Counted from the first letter of the stretch, positions 24,594 through 37,323 are shown. The stretch is DNA of 64,000 nucleotides from Pratylenchus scribneri (GCA_030063045.1 JAQSEB010000082.1:62001-126000); one strand, 5' to 3'. The notes: generated by a model not told the origin, from the letters alone. Made by a program: numbers and translations.

Positions 24594-25999
24594 TTTTTAG
24601 TTCACTGATGAATGGGACAATGGTCAGTGGGAGGGAAAAAAGATTGACATTTCGCCGAAGGCTATGTTCTGCTAGAAGGAGATGGGATGAAGGATTCAAT
24701 GGGATTCTTTGGCCAACAAAGAAGGGATGAGCGAAAGGGAGAGGGGGTTCAGGTTGAGAAGTCCAACCAAAGGGCCATCATTTTGTTTGGATGGATTCGG
24801 AGGGATTTATGTATGTGTCATGCGAGTGGCCTATATTCCATTCGAGCAGTTGTTCTCTCCTCTTTGACGTACGTTTTGGTGGCCAAATCCAAATGGCCAA
24901 TGTGTTGGGGCAGCACAGAAAATGGATCATAACGGAAATCGGGGATGGGGAAGAAAGGACAACTGCCGCCTACTCTTTTAGTTAGCCTCTGCTAAAATTC
25001 ATCGCACTTTGGCCACAATCCATTCATCCGCCCGCCCATTCCCTTTTCCCTCAAGAAAGATCGGCTTTTTGTCGATCTTCTTCCTCATTCTCTTTTCATC
25101 CAATTCTCCCTTTGCCTCTCATTCCTCCTCATCTTTAGAGGATCAAAAAAAGCTGCTTTTTCGGCCACAAAGTAAATGGGAGGAACCTTCCCATTCTTTT
25201 AAGCGAGGATAGTGAGGCAAAAGCGGTGGCGGATGTTCGACTTGGCCTTTGTTGAAGAATCAGAGAAAAAAGCAAAGCTAAAAGGCTAAATAGCTAAAGC
25301 CAACCAGTCAACATAATAATGGCCAAAAGCCAGCCGGGTGAGATTCGTATTCTTCGACGCATTTTCTCTCAAATTTTGGCCCACGCAATTTTTACTGCTG
25401 TTCCGAAGGTGGAAACGACCAAGGAATTCACAAAGACCTTCGCCTTCTATTAGGTGTCAACTTTTGTAGAATAATTATTGAAAGAATTGTGTGAAAAGTT
25501 CAACAAAAATCATTCACTTTAGATTTTTCACTAAAATTTATATGTAAAATTTATAAGCGCCGGCACACAAGGCTTCTATAGCTCAATTGGTTAGGCATCC
25601 GTTTTTTCTCACTTTGGCCCGGGTTCAATTCCAGACGGAGGAAGATATTTTTTTCTTTCGAACTATTTAAAATTCTCATAAATAAATCGACCACTTTTAA
25701 TCACTGAAGCCTATGAGAGAACACATGAAACTCATTTTAAGTGATTTAGCCCTTTTTGGAGACAATTTTATTAGAAAAATGCACAAAGATTGATCGAGAT
25801 TCGAGAATAAGTTTAACATTTATCCAATTTATACAATATCGAAAAAAACAACATTAATACAAAAACAATTGATTTACAAAAAATAATTGATTATGTGGAT
25901 GAGGGGACACAATAATATACATATTTGGAATGGGGAAGAATATCGAAGAACACATCCATCATTCCATAGCCGCCGCCGCACATTGTTTGTCGTCAATTC
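24594..25999. other. Intergenic region, nhl-1 5' side to MSP-domain gene 3' side
   Basis: About 1.4 kb including the nhl-1 upstream region. No convincing exon; short open frames lack splice signals and domain similarity. A tRNA-like sequence lies at about 25570-25650. Confidence 0.5.
25570..25650 (+). repeat. tRNA-like (SINE head) sequence
   Basis: A-box-like TAGCTCAATTGGTTAGG and B-box-like GGGTTCAATTCC at tRNA spacing, followed by a T-run. The acceptor and anticodon stems do not pair well, so a tRNA pseudogene or SINE head is more likely than a functional tRNA. Confidence 0.55.
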
Positions 26000-26894
26000 T
26001 CATTTGGCATTGTTGATTTGAGCCTGAAAAAGAATGAAGAATTAATCCATTAATATTTGTGGTGTAATTTTTACCCGGTGTTGTTGTTTCCAATTGCAGT
26101 AGGCATTGACAAAGAAGCAGACGCTAAAATGAAAAAGCTTAATTTATTCCATGGATTTATCAAAAACTTACACGGTGAGCAGGATGAAAGCCAAGTAGAT
26201 CCAGTTGAATCGGCGACGTTCTTGATCATCAAATTCCTCCATCGATGGTTCACTTGGTGGTGTTTGATACGGGAGACAGGTCCTGAAAAATGCATGGAAT
26301 TTAATTTTGCCATAAATCCCACCCCATTGATTTACCTGACTGAAATTGAAGAACGCGCGGTTGAAGGATGAACATTTTTGGGAGAATCCACCACCAGGAC
26401 AGCGGCCGGTGCATTTGCATCAAATTTGGCTGAAGTGAGGCGGGCAAGAAGACGTGTTGAAATTGAAATTGCGTCGTCCGGATCATCGAATTTGCCATCA
26501 ATTGCAATTTGTAGAATCATCTTCGTCTCTGTAAGTCCATTACTGCGTCGGCTTGGCTTCTCCCAGGAAATTATTAGATCATTGCTGCCATGTGGTTCGA
26601 GTACTCCGGTTGAACGTGGATCAATCTGAAAAAATACGAAAGATTAGAATGAAAAGCAAATATTATATGAGTGAAACTTACAGCCATTGTTGTGTTCTCC
26701 CACTTTTTGAATCGGAAATGAAGTTTGGTGTCGGAAATATTCTTCAGTGAAAGACGCATTTTGGCTTGATCCGCTTTGTGATGTTTGAACCATAGAATTG
26801 TGCTCTCCTGTTGCTGGTTGTTGATTGATGATTGCATTGTTGAAGTCGAAGACACCAGACGAGTGGCCGTGTGAGAACGATGTGCAATCTTCAT
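26000..26894 (-). CDS. MSP-domain protein with C-terminal membrane segment
   Basis: Five exons with closing phases (228 residues): 26894-26682, 26625-26336, 26282-26172, 26123-26075, 26023-26000. Residues about 30-110 resemble a major sperm protein/VAP-type immunoglobulin fold: ILWFKHHKADQAKMRLSLKN, ISDTKLHFRFKKW, IDPRSTGVLEPHGSNDLII. Near the C-terminus a hydrophobic stretch, WIYLAFILLTVVVCFFVNAY, is a likely membrane anchor followed by a short polar tail. VAP-like tail-anchored MSP proteins sit on the ER; free MSPs are sperm cytoskeletal proteins. This one is too divergent to place, and I give no symbol. It faces the nlp-21-like gene across a 577-bp interval. An alternative upstream start cannot be excluded. 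Confidence 0.75.
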
Positions 26895-27471
26895 TGTTGT
26901 GTTGTGAAATATTGAGTTGACAGAGTTGCACGGAATTGAATGAATTGTTTATATTATTTGCTGCTGCTGCTGGAATTGTAGAATGGAAATGGACGCGAAA
27001 GTGATGAATTTATGATGGGGGAAGGTCATTTAATATGTTGCTTTTATATTGATCTTTTGGGTGGTTGTGGTTCTCATTTTTTTTGCCATTTTTCTACTAA
27101 CCATAAAAATTTCCATCTTCAATTTACATTACTGTACTGGTGATGCGTTTCGCCAAAAAATCGATCGATCTTTAAGATATTTTATCCACAGTTTTTTTTC
27201 AGCAAAAAATTCACAAAGATTAACCAAAAAATCAGATATTTTCGGGTTTACTAAGATGAAAAATCCTTAAACCAGTTTCAAAACATCATCTAATTTATCT
27301 TAAACATGGTTTAATCTCTGACTGAACTGTTTTAAAAGCATTTTTACAATGAAAATCGCAAACATAATTGAGAAAATTACATTTTATTTTATTTTTAGCA
27401 AACGAAAAACATTCAATTTCAATAAAACAGTCAAAACCAACTACAAATCCCAGCGGAATTGCGAATTAAAA
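26895..27471. promoter_or_regulatory. Divergent upstream region of MSP-domain gene and nlp-21-like gene
   Basis: A 577-bp AT-rich interval between two divergent starts, so it should hold both promoters. I see no defined motif beyond AT-rich tracts. Confidence 0.45.
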
Positions 27472-30400
27472 ATGTACCAACGCTATTATCTGCTCGTGCT
27501 CATCGCATTCTTCGTGGTCTTCCGAACGGCAAATGCTCTACCGCCTTATTTGCTCAACAATTTGGATGACAAGGAAAGCAACGACAACAAAGATGCAATT
27601 CCAACCGCCCAAAATGAAGATGATGAGGGGAAAGCATTGAGTTTGATTGGCGGCAAGATTGAACACATCTTTGACGAAGGTATTTTACATTTATTAAATT
27701 ATAATTAATTAATTTCCATTAATTTAGCCGACACCATGGACGAGAATCGCGGAATTGCATACAAACTCCCAAACGATGATATTTCGGCAGAAGGTAACAG
27801 ACAAGAAATAAAAAATTTGTATAAATAAACTAAAATTAAGATTGATGGAAGGCACAAAAACGATGGGCGGGAATGATGATGGCCACTTTGCCTTATAATC
27901 AATTTTGGATCATTCAATTTTTCTGAATTATAAACTCATTTTGATACATCACAACTTTGGTTTTAATTTTGCATTTTTCTTTTAATTTTGAATAAATCAT
28001 CACATCACATCATCCCCATTTGACCATTTTTAATTCCAAATCCACCTCCAAAAAAATGACTTTTTGGAGTCAACAAACCATTTTATTTATTTTTTATATT
28101 CAAATGCGACAGTGAATGAATGAATGGGAGGGAATATAATGGGATTTGAAAAATATTTTTTGGTTGACTGGCATCTGGCAAATTTTGCTTCTGGGTTGAA
28201 CTTTTTCACATGCCTTTTCCTTTCCTTCATTTCCCCCAATTCAATTCAAAATGTCCACAATTTCCCCTTCCTTCCATCATCATTCCGCCTGGATCGGCCC
28301 AAAGAACAGTTTGGCCAACATTTTTGGACGGCGCTGCCGTAAAGAGCGTTTCCATTCGACAATTCTGCTCATTTTAAAGGAAAAATTATAAAATTGAATG
28401 GCAAATAAATGAATGGATTTGATTGAATTGAATGAATAAATGGAATGTCCGAATTATTGAATGCTTCTTTGAATCTATTCTTAAAACATTTTTGTCTATT
28501 ATTGATGTGGAATAAATTGATGATGATGTCATCCGAACAGCCATTTTTAGCCTCCTTTTTTGGGACTAAATTTTTTTGCCAAAAAAAAACACAAAATTGG
28601 AAAATCGAAAGGCCTCAAGGAAGTTTCCTTTCCTCCACTTTTGGTGCTTTGCTGATGTTTTTTTGTTGCCTCCCTCTTCTAATTTAATTCTGTTTGCTTG
28701 CCCCCAAGCACAATTCAATTTCCCTCAAATCCAACTGACTTCGAATTTGGAACACGTTTCAAAATGATTGGCAATGAATCGGCGGGAGCCGCCTCCGAAG
28801 AAACAATGCCAACTTCCTCTAAAAGTTCAGGCCGAGCTGGGATCAACGACCGTTTGGCTGACATCTCGTCCCAGGCATAGAAGCGCTTTTCCTATGAAGG
28901 AATGAAAAATTGAAAGAGGAATTCATTTTTCATTTTGCTTCAACGAAAAACGGAGGACGTTTCTGTATCCTGCACCTCTATTCAATACTTGGACTTTTAT
29001 TGGCCATAGCTCAACAAGGAATCAACCAATTTAGGAAGGCTATATGCCATTTGAAAGCTCAAAGTGTCCTCTAAAAAGTGGCCTAATTAATCTTTTGTAA
29101 ACTTAAAGAATTTGTAGAAAAAGCGAATTTTTCTCATTCTATTATAAAATAAAGGTCCATTACACTCCTAGGCATGTAACTTTTTGTAAAGGTGAAATTT
29201 ATAAAATTAATATGAGCCACTTTTTAGAGAACACTTTGTGCTTTCCAATGATATATTCCCTTCCCTGATTGGTGTTTGCCTCGTTGAGTTATGGCCAAGA
29301 GAATAGCTCATGTATTGAAATGTCCCCTGCCGTTCATTCACATATCCCCACCGACCATTTGTTGCTGTGGGATGGCCAAATTTTGTTCATCAACAATATT
29401 CGCTGCGTTTGTGGCCAAAATGAGTTGGAAAATGAGGAAAAGCATTGGCAGAATGGTGGCCAAATGGAAAGGAGAAAATGATGTTGATGGCAAGGAGAAG
29501 GATGACTGCATTTTTTGTTTGTTGTGCGCGACTGGGGGGAATGAATCCAAAAAATGGTCTTTCGGTCGGTCGGGGAATTGGAGAATTAGATGGCGGGAGC
29601 TCTGCTGGGTCGGATGCTGTTTTAAAACAAATTTTGGGGTAAATTTGAGGGAATTTGAGGAATTAAGTGAGATGGGAAGGGGATGGATGCCGTAGATGTT
29701 TGCCTATTTTTTCAATTGATGGCCCAAAATGTGTTGGAAAATGAAGGAGAGGAAGCCGCTTGATGGGGGGAATAGTTTGGCAAAACCGCTTTGTGCCCCG
29801 AATGTGGAGGGCGAAAAGGTGTGGGCGAATGCCGTTGGGGGGGGGGGGGGGGGAGGTAGGTGCCAAAATGGAGAGAAAAGCAAATCGCGCGTAAAATGGA
29901 CGAGGAATGTGTGGCGGCAAAATGCCACCATCATTTGGCCCCCAAACACCACACCTCCATTTCCATAATGGAATTTATGGGTGCTGGACGCGATGGGGGA
30001 AAACGGCGACTTCCGAGCTAAATAAACAGAAACAATTGGTTGGAGGATTATTTATGATGAAGAAGTGGGGGATGAATATTTTCAATGGGAAAGTGGGTGG
30101 ATATTATTGGGAAAAGGAGGCTGAATTCCAGGTAAAATTTGTGTGCCAATTTGTGATGAAATCAAAATGTGCCAATGTCAACGCCAATAGCAATGAGATG
30201 AGTGGCGGTGGCCACAATTATTTGGAGGAAGGGAAAGATTTTTACGAAAAATTTACTGGAAAAAGTCTTTTAAAATGGAAGGAAAAATGGTGGCCTAACA
30301 TCATAAAATATACATTTTGGGATGGCAAAACTTTAGGTTATATATATGGGGGAGGAAATGAATGATGAATGAATGATGTTTGAGGGCCCCCAGGTAAAAT

Positions 30401-33400
30401 ATTTGGAGGGCACACCACCCGACCATTATTATATGGGCGCGGCACAGGAACAAAGGAAGGGAGGCCACCAAAGGGACAACCGGAAAAACGGTGATTTCGT
30501 TTCGGAATGGGTTAGTGGATTTGGAATGGATGTATTTGGGTGGGCATGGTCGCATGGAGATGCAGCCCACCCCTCCCCCACCCTCGCCGTAGTAAACTTT
30601 GCATATTGAATTGAGGTTGGGTTGGGGGAAACTTAAACCAATAGCTGACTGTGAGCTAAAGTCTAGGTTAAAAAAATGGGGGAGAAAATGGAAATGGCGG
30701 CCAATTATTATACATTCGCCCTTTTTATTTATGGTTGAACTCGGAAAAAATTCAGACATCATCATTTTGAATTGTTGAATTTCCAAACCGCAGGCGGATG
30801 TGAACCCATTTTTGTAGGGACAAATTGAAATGATGGGAATGGGATAGGGAAGTGAGTGACGTATAATAAGAACGTGGGGATGGGAATTTTATTAAATTAA
30901 ATCAACAACAAACAACATAACAATAAAGGTGGAGGCGTTTTCTAGACAATTTTTTAATTCGGGATTCATAATTATTGTTTGTTGCTGCTGGTAGAATTGT
31001 TTTAAAGTTAATTAGTGCGCAATGAATTGCCAAATTCATGTCAATTTCCAAATTTAACTGTTTAACTATCTGCTGATGAGCCTTTAAGTATTATATTTGG
31101 GCAGTTATTTGGATATTTCTGATTGTGAGGTTAAAGAGGAGAGGCTGGTGGATGAGGAGGCCATAGCCAATCTGTGAAAGCGATGTACCATTTAGAAGCC
31201 CAAAGTGTCTTCTAATATGTGGCCTTCTCTAATTTTTTGAAAGATTATACATTTGCAAAATTAGTGTATTGTCCTAAATCAATCAGAAAATTCGATATTA
31301 TTACACTCAAAGACATATTAATTTTATTTCATATAAATTCAGCCAAATTACAGAGGACACTTTAAGCTTTAAAATGGTATATCAGTTCCAGTGGTTATCG
31401 CCTCGTTGAGTTATGGGCAAAAGAATGTGGATACTCATTCGACAGTACCCAATTGTCCTCTCTCTAAATATTTTGCCTCCGGGCATATCAATTCAAAAGA
31501 GTGAAAGCGATGGCTGAAAGTGAGTGAGACAAATTAGCAGCTGATGATGGGGGAATTAATTAGCCGCCAAAAATGAGAATTAATTATAATAATTAAATAA
31601 TAATAATAATTGGAATTGGAATTGTATTTCATCTAATAATTCCGCCTATTTGTGTTTTCGTTTATTAGAATAATTCCGCCAGTTTGTGTTTTCGACTTAG
31701 AATAATTCCGCCTATTTGTGTTTATTAGAATAATTCCGCCAGTTTGTGTTTTCGACTTAGAATAATTCCGCCTGTTTGTGTTTTCGACTTAGAATAATTC
31801 CGCCTGTTTGTGTTTTCGATTTAGAATAATTCCGCCTGTTTGTGTTTTCGACTTAGAATAATTCCGCCTGTTTTGTGTTTTCATTTAGAATAATTTCGCC
31901 TGTTTGTGTTTTCGACTAAGAATAATTCCGCCTGTTTGTGTTTTCGACTTAGAATAATTCCGCCTGTTTGTGTTTTCGACTTAGAATAATTCCGCCTGTT
32001 TTGTGTTTTCATTTAGAATAATTCCGCCTGTTTGTGTTTTCGACTTAGAATAATTCCGCCTGTTTTGTGTTTTCGACTTAGAATAATTCCGCCTGTTTTG
32101 TGTTTCATTTAATTTCCATTTCCATCCAACAAAATATTTCATTCAAATTTCCACCCGAAAAATTCCAATCCTCCCAGACTAATATCCAATGCCACCCTCT
32201 AATCCCCACAATTTCCCAATGGAATGCCACAAACAGAAGCCGTTCCCTTTCATTTTGTTTTTGTTATCAAAACCAAATTCCATCCCCATGCCACCCTCCA
32301 AATATCCCCGTCAATCATTCACGTTTTTATCCCTAAATGTGCCAATGTCAAACCTGCCAATTTCCCCTGTCCACCCCTCCTCTTAAACCCCATTTTTCTC
32401 AAACAATCGTCAAAAATGAGGGAGAAGGGAACACACAAATTTTGGCACTTTTTGTTTCCCACTTAAAAACAAATTTGACACAATTTTAAATCAATTTTAT
32501 CATAAAATTGGCACATTTTTCTCTATATTTCTTTTGATTCTCAATCATTTTTCTCTTCTCCAAAATTTAAATCCCTCTCAAATCTCAATCCAATCCAAAT
32601 TTCGGGCATAACGTCATCAAAAAAATAGAATCCATCCATCAAATCCAATGCCAATCTTCCCAATCCAATGTTCCTCCGATGATCTGTCCCCAGGGAGTAT
32701 TCAACATTGCCCCCTCCCTTACTCCTTTTCATCATTTGACCTCCATCAAAAATGCCAAAAGGGAATCCTTTCATTTCCTTTCTTTGGCCATCCAATGCCA
32801 TTCACCCCCTCCCCCTTGGCCATACCCCTTTAAAGGCGGCTTGCATAAATTTTGCCCCCGCCCATTTCCATTCCATTCGTTCGCCCCGGGCGTTCCTTCC
32901 TTCCTTTCTTCCCTCCTTTCTCCGCCTCCTTTTTTTGTGCCGAACATTCCTTCGCCTCCTCCATTTCCATTCACATTTTTCAAATTCCCTCCTAAAAAGG
33001 CTCCAAAAGAGGTCTGAAAAAGTGGCAAAAAAGGAGCCTAAAGAATACATCCAAAAAATGATCCATCAGCATCGCCGGCATTCCAATAATCAGCCAATTT
33101 CCTCCTCCTATTCGAATTCTTCTTCCCTGTTTTTGGCCACGGGAAGGGCCGCTTGCCAACTTGAATTCCGTCGTTCCCTCCTCCTCCTCCTTTTGATCGC
33201 CGGTGCAGCAATTGACCAAGGTGGGAGCCACACAAAACCATTTAATATTAAATTTGGGGTAAAATATAACCTATGCCCATATCTCTTGGCCTTCACATGA
33301 GTAAAAAATATTAATTGATCGAAAGGAAAGAATAAATTTTTTATGGCCATAGATATTCAATTGGCCGTAAAGGAAAATTAAATATAAATTAAATTTTATT

Positions 33401-36400
33401 ATAGCCTTTGGGTAGGAAAGCCTGAATTGGCCATATTTTATGGCCTTAAAATGCCAACTGCCAAATTAAATTACATTTAGTTCTTCCAATTCTAATCATT
33501 TCATATTTTTGAACTTTTTTGTAAATATTTTTAGCGCCTTCAGGCAAAAATAGGAAACCCTCCCCTTCATTTCCCCTAAAATTGTAATGTCTTTTTGAAT
33601 CATTTCCTCCTTTCCATTTTTGGCCAAAATTGTTCCTATTTTTTTGCATATTTCCACGGCTCAATAGAAATATATTCCCATCAAATTTGTTGCCCCAAAG
33701 TGAAAACATTTTTAGCATAATTCTCAGTAAAAAGGCACCAAAATTAATTTCGTTCCTTCTCCTCTTTTCTTGGCCATAATCTTTCACCTTTCTTTGCAAT
33801 GCGATATTCAATTTTTGGCTTATCGGCGCATTCCCCACTCATCCCCAATGGCATTAAAAATGCAAAAAGAGACAAAAATCTTTAACCAATTTGGCAAAAA
33901 TATTTCCCTGAAGCCCCAGCCAAGTGGCCAAATTAGAGCAAAAATGAATGGATGAAATTAAGGGAGGAAGGAAGGGGACGAAAAAATGGCTGATAGGAAA
34001 AAAAAAGAAAAGGGAAATGAAAGAAGGAAATGACAAATAATTGAATGAATTCCGCCGGCGGCAACAAGAAGGCTGCAAATTAAGTATCCACATCGGTTTT
34101 TGAGTCATAATTCAGCGAGGCAAAAGCCAATTTTGGGAGGCGATATACCATTTGAAAGCCTAAAGTGTCCTCTAAAAAGTGGCAAAATTAAATTTTATGA
34201 ATCCAATCTTTACAAAAAGTTACATGTATTTGAATGAGATAAACATGAATATTCTGATTGAGTGAAGAAAAATCCGATTTTTTAAACAAAATCTTCAAAA
34301 TTTCTATAAAATAAATTAAGCCACTTTTAAAGGACATTTAGGGCTTTCCGATGGCATATTGCCTTCTCGAATTGGTTGCTTCCTTGTTGGGCTATGGCCA
34401 GAAGAACGACCCAAAGATATCATATCTTCCCATTTCGATCCAAATCTTATTACAAAATAGAAAAGCCTCATCCAAATATTAATTAAATTTCCATTTAAAT
34501 TCTCTAAATTTGTCCTCCAACAAAAATGTACACAAAATTGTATTGGTTTTTCGACTGAAAGACCAACCAAAACGAACGCGTCGTTTGAATGGCCAACTAA
34601 TTTTGCAAGCCAAAAGAGGGGGGGGGGGGGTCACCTGGGATGGAATTTGCCCTTTCCTCTGAAGGGTCGTCGGCAAGGAGAATATGCGCCCGGGGAAGAA
34701 CAAAAAGCCATATCCCTCCCTTCATTTTCCAATTCAATTCCAAAAGTCGACACTTTTTTTTGTTTCATTTTGTTGAGAGGAAAACCTGGCCTAATGCCTA
34801 TTTCCCCCTCCGGCGTTCCAACAATTTATGGGGGCAAAAAGGGGAAAAGAAGAAGATTTGTGTGTGACAAAAATTTTTGACGACTGACGACAATCCGGAG
34901 CGGTGGCATCAGCCATCGGCGGAGGAAAAAGGGCCAAAAATGGGCACAACAAAGGAAAATAGAATTGGGGAGGAGGGAGGGGGCGGAAGACGACGGCCGA
35001 AATTCGTCTTCCCTTTCGGCGTTCAAATAAAAAGCAAAAAAGGGGGACGGATAAATCCACAGCCAAAAAATATTCCCCATCAAAAAATTCCCCTGCTTAA
35101 ATTGCCTCTTTTTTGTGCGCCGCAAAAAATTATGCAAAATTGAATTTGCCATTGCGACGGCCGGCCTTTTCCCTTGACGTGTGCCATTCTCCTCCTCCTC
35201 CTTCTTTGGCACACAATTTTGTGGTCAACCAAAATAGAGGAGGAGAGAGGAACAAATAATTAGCCGGTGGACAAAGACCGTCCGAAAACCCAATTCCACA
35301 AAAATAAGCCACCAACTTCCCTTCCGGCGCATTCCTTCGTTTTCGTTCGTTCGTTTTTGGCATTCCCCTGAGGGTTTTATGAGTTTAGCCATTCATTCGG
35401 CTAACTAAGAAAATTGGAAATTTGAAATGGCCCAGAATGGCTGGAATATGGAAAGAAAATAAAATTGGAATGGGAATAATAAAAAATATTGGGGGAAAAC
35501 AAATTGAAAAACAAATGCCCACAAAATTAATCAAATTTTCCAATTCCAAATTCAGTGCCAAATTGTTTGGCCATTCCGAATGAAAACAATAACAAAAACA
35601 ACGAAGCACCAGCATTCTATGACCAACCATCAGCCGTAATTGATGAAGAAGTTGACGAAGTTGGAGACAAACGTGCCGGTGGACGTGCATTTTTGCCATC
35701 GGCCACAATAATTGATGGCATCGCTGAAAGCAACGATAAAAAAGGAGGTGGAAAGGCATTCGGTGCTCAACAAAAACGAGGTGCCCCTTTCTCCCCTCTT
35801 TCCTTTGTGTTGATTGCCAAATTCTGTGAAATTGAATTTAGGAGGGGTTTTTGCCGTAATTTCCTCTACACTAGTTCGGAGAATTTGACTTTTTTGCACA
35901 TTTATTTTTGGCATTTTTACCCTCTCCCTTTTCCACCAAATTTGATTATTTTTGACCGTTCATTTTCATCATTTTAGCCGGAGCAAGAGCGTTCCAATCC
36001 GCCGAACAGCCTCAACAAATTGCCTCCGTCGCATTAAATGATTTGGAAAAGAGGGGCGGCGGACATTCTTTCTTTTTCCATCCGGATGAAAAGCGTGGCG
36101 GAGCAAGGCCCTTTTTTGGGAACGGATTCTTCGGTGGCGGTGATGGGACATGGAAACGTGGTAAAAAAATTTTGGATTGGAAATTACAAAAAAAAGGGGA
36201 AGAAATTGGCATGAAAAAGTGGGGAAAATAATTTTGTACAATGGGATTATGGTAATGTTGATTTTCTCTTATGAAACATAGCAAAAAATGTAAAGTTCCA
36301 TCCCATGGACCTATGTAGCAGAGTGGTATAATCCTCGCTTTGAGGCTCGAGGGTTCGATTCCCCTTGGGGGGCAATCATTTTTATTTTTGAATTTTATTT

Positions 36401-36973
36401 TTTCTTATCTAAAATTCCGCCCTTTAAGCCTTAATATATTATTGTTGTTTAGGCGGAGGACGATTCTTCTTCCGTTCATTTGCTGACAATGGATTCGGAA
36501 ATGGTTGGATAAAACGGGGTGGAGGAAGACATTTCTCAATGAAGCGTGGAGGAGGCCGTTCCTTCTTCGGGTTGGGGTTAAAATGGGGCATTTTTATTGA
36601 TAAATAATTGATAAATATGATTTTCAGAGGCATGGATTCCCTGTTTGACCCATCCAATTATTGGGCATCGCAGAGATATGTTCCATCGGTCAAAGTCAGT
36701 TTTTTTACTCATCAAAGCTCAATATAAAAATTTTTTCTACAGTATCCCAGACGATCGTCCCCATTGGAATCTGCCCCGCCCGAGGAAATGGATGATGAAC
36801 AACAAATTGCGCCACCTTTCTTCTATGTGAATAATCATAATTTTGAGGGTCCCGGTGGGAAAAGGGGCGGTGGCCGAGCATTCAATGCCGACAATAATAA
36901 TGGAATGGTTAACAGCGAATTTTGGGGGGAGAAGAGAGGCGGTGGAAGAATGTTCAATGGTGGCAACAATTAA
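27472..36973 (+). CDS. nlp-21: NLP-21-like neuropeptide precursor (GGxRAF peptides)
   Basis: Seven exons with closing phases (365 residues): 27472-27679, 27728-27793, 35556-35780, 35978-36160, 36453-36570, 36628-36694, 36743-36973. Residues 1-22 are a signal peptide (RYYLLVLIAFFVVFRTANA). After an acidic spacer come peptides released at KR/KK sites: AGGRAF, GGGKAF, AGARAF, GGGHSF, GGARPF, GGGRFF, GGGRHF, GGGRSF, GGGRAF and GGGRMF, each with a different tail. This is the GGxRAF layout of C. elegans NLP-21, a secreted neuronal precursor. Intron 2 spans 7.8 kb and is full of repeats, while the other introns are 48-292 bp. The join across it rests on signal peptide logic and matching phase 1 (G|TG), so it is slightly less certain than the rest. 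Confidence 0.85.
28995..29305. mobile_element. Palindromic MITE, family A, copy 9, in nlp-21 intron 2
   Basis: Starts TTGGCCATAGCTCAACAAGG and ends GTTGAGTTATGGCCAAGAG; both arms are well preserved. Confidence 0.85.
29837..29853. repeat. Poly-G run (17 nt) in nlp-21 intron 2
   Basis: Uninterrupted G homopolymer. Confidence 0.9.
31150..31420. mobile_element. Palindromic MITE, family A, copy 10, in nlp-21 intron 2
   Basis: Starts GAGGAGGCCATAGCCAATC and ends GTTGAGTTATGGGCAAAAG; the shortest and most diverged copy. Confidence 0.7.
31625..32110 (+). repeat. Minisatellite array 3, in nlp-21 intron 2
   Basis: About 15 units with core AATAATTCCGCCTGTTT. The first units are shortened (CGCCTATTTGTGTTTATTAG). 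Flanks include TATTTCATCTAATAATTCC on the left, resembling the right flanks of arrays 1 and 2. Confidence 0.95.
34100..34410. mobile_element. Palindromic MITE, family A, copy 11, in nlp-21 intron 2
   Basis: Starts CATAATTCAGCGAGGCAAAA and ends GTTGGGCTATGGCCAGAAG, with typical arms AGGCGATATACCATTTGAAA and GGCATATTGCC. Confidence 0.8.
34618..34630. repeat. Poly-G run (13 nt) in nlp-21 intron 2
   Basis: Uninterrupted G homopolymer. Confidence 0.9.
36300..36385 (+). repeat. tRNA-like (SINE head) sequence in nlp-21 intron 4
   Basis: A-box-like TAGCAGAGTGGTATAAT and B-box-like GGGTTCGATTCC at tRNA spacing. A clean seven-base acceptor stem is missing, so it is called tRNA-derived rather than a tRNA. 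Confidence 0.5.
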
Positions 36974-37323
36974 TGATGAAAATGAATGTGCAATCGAAAA
37001 CAATTTTGTAACCCACATTCCCCATTTTCTCCCATTTGGAGAAATTATTAAAACCGAGTATTACTACAAATTAATTATGGTCATTTCCCCAAATCTTAAT
37101 TGATTGAAAATAAAATGCCCCACAATTTTCTTGAATAAATTTTGCAATGTTTTTTTTTTGATTTATTTTTATTCTCTTTATTTATTTAAGTCAAACAAAA
37201 ATGAATGCGCAAATTAATTTAAATATATATGGAGCAAAATTATCATTTTGATGGTGGTCTGTGGGATTTAACCCGCTGTTTTATGTCAACAAAAATATTC
37301 AATTTAATTCATTCATTTCAATT
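36974..37323. other. Convergent 3' interval, nlp-21 and cand-1
   Basis: 350 bp shared by the 3' ends of two convergent genes. AATAAA-like signals occur on both strands (AATAAA near 37110 and 37134 on the plus strand). No gene seen. Confidence 0.5.

Noticed and set aside
25570..25650. Functional tRNA gene (also 36300-36385)
   Set aside because: A and B boxes are present but acceptor and anticodon stems do not pair; the loci resemble the intronic SINE-like copies.
32752..33300. 182-residue open frame in nlp-21 intron 2
   Set aside because: Phe/Pro/Ser low complexity on a pyrimidine-rich strand; overlapping frames on both strands are equally open.
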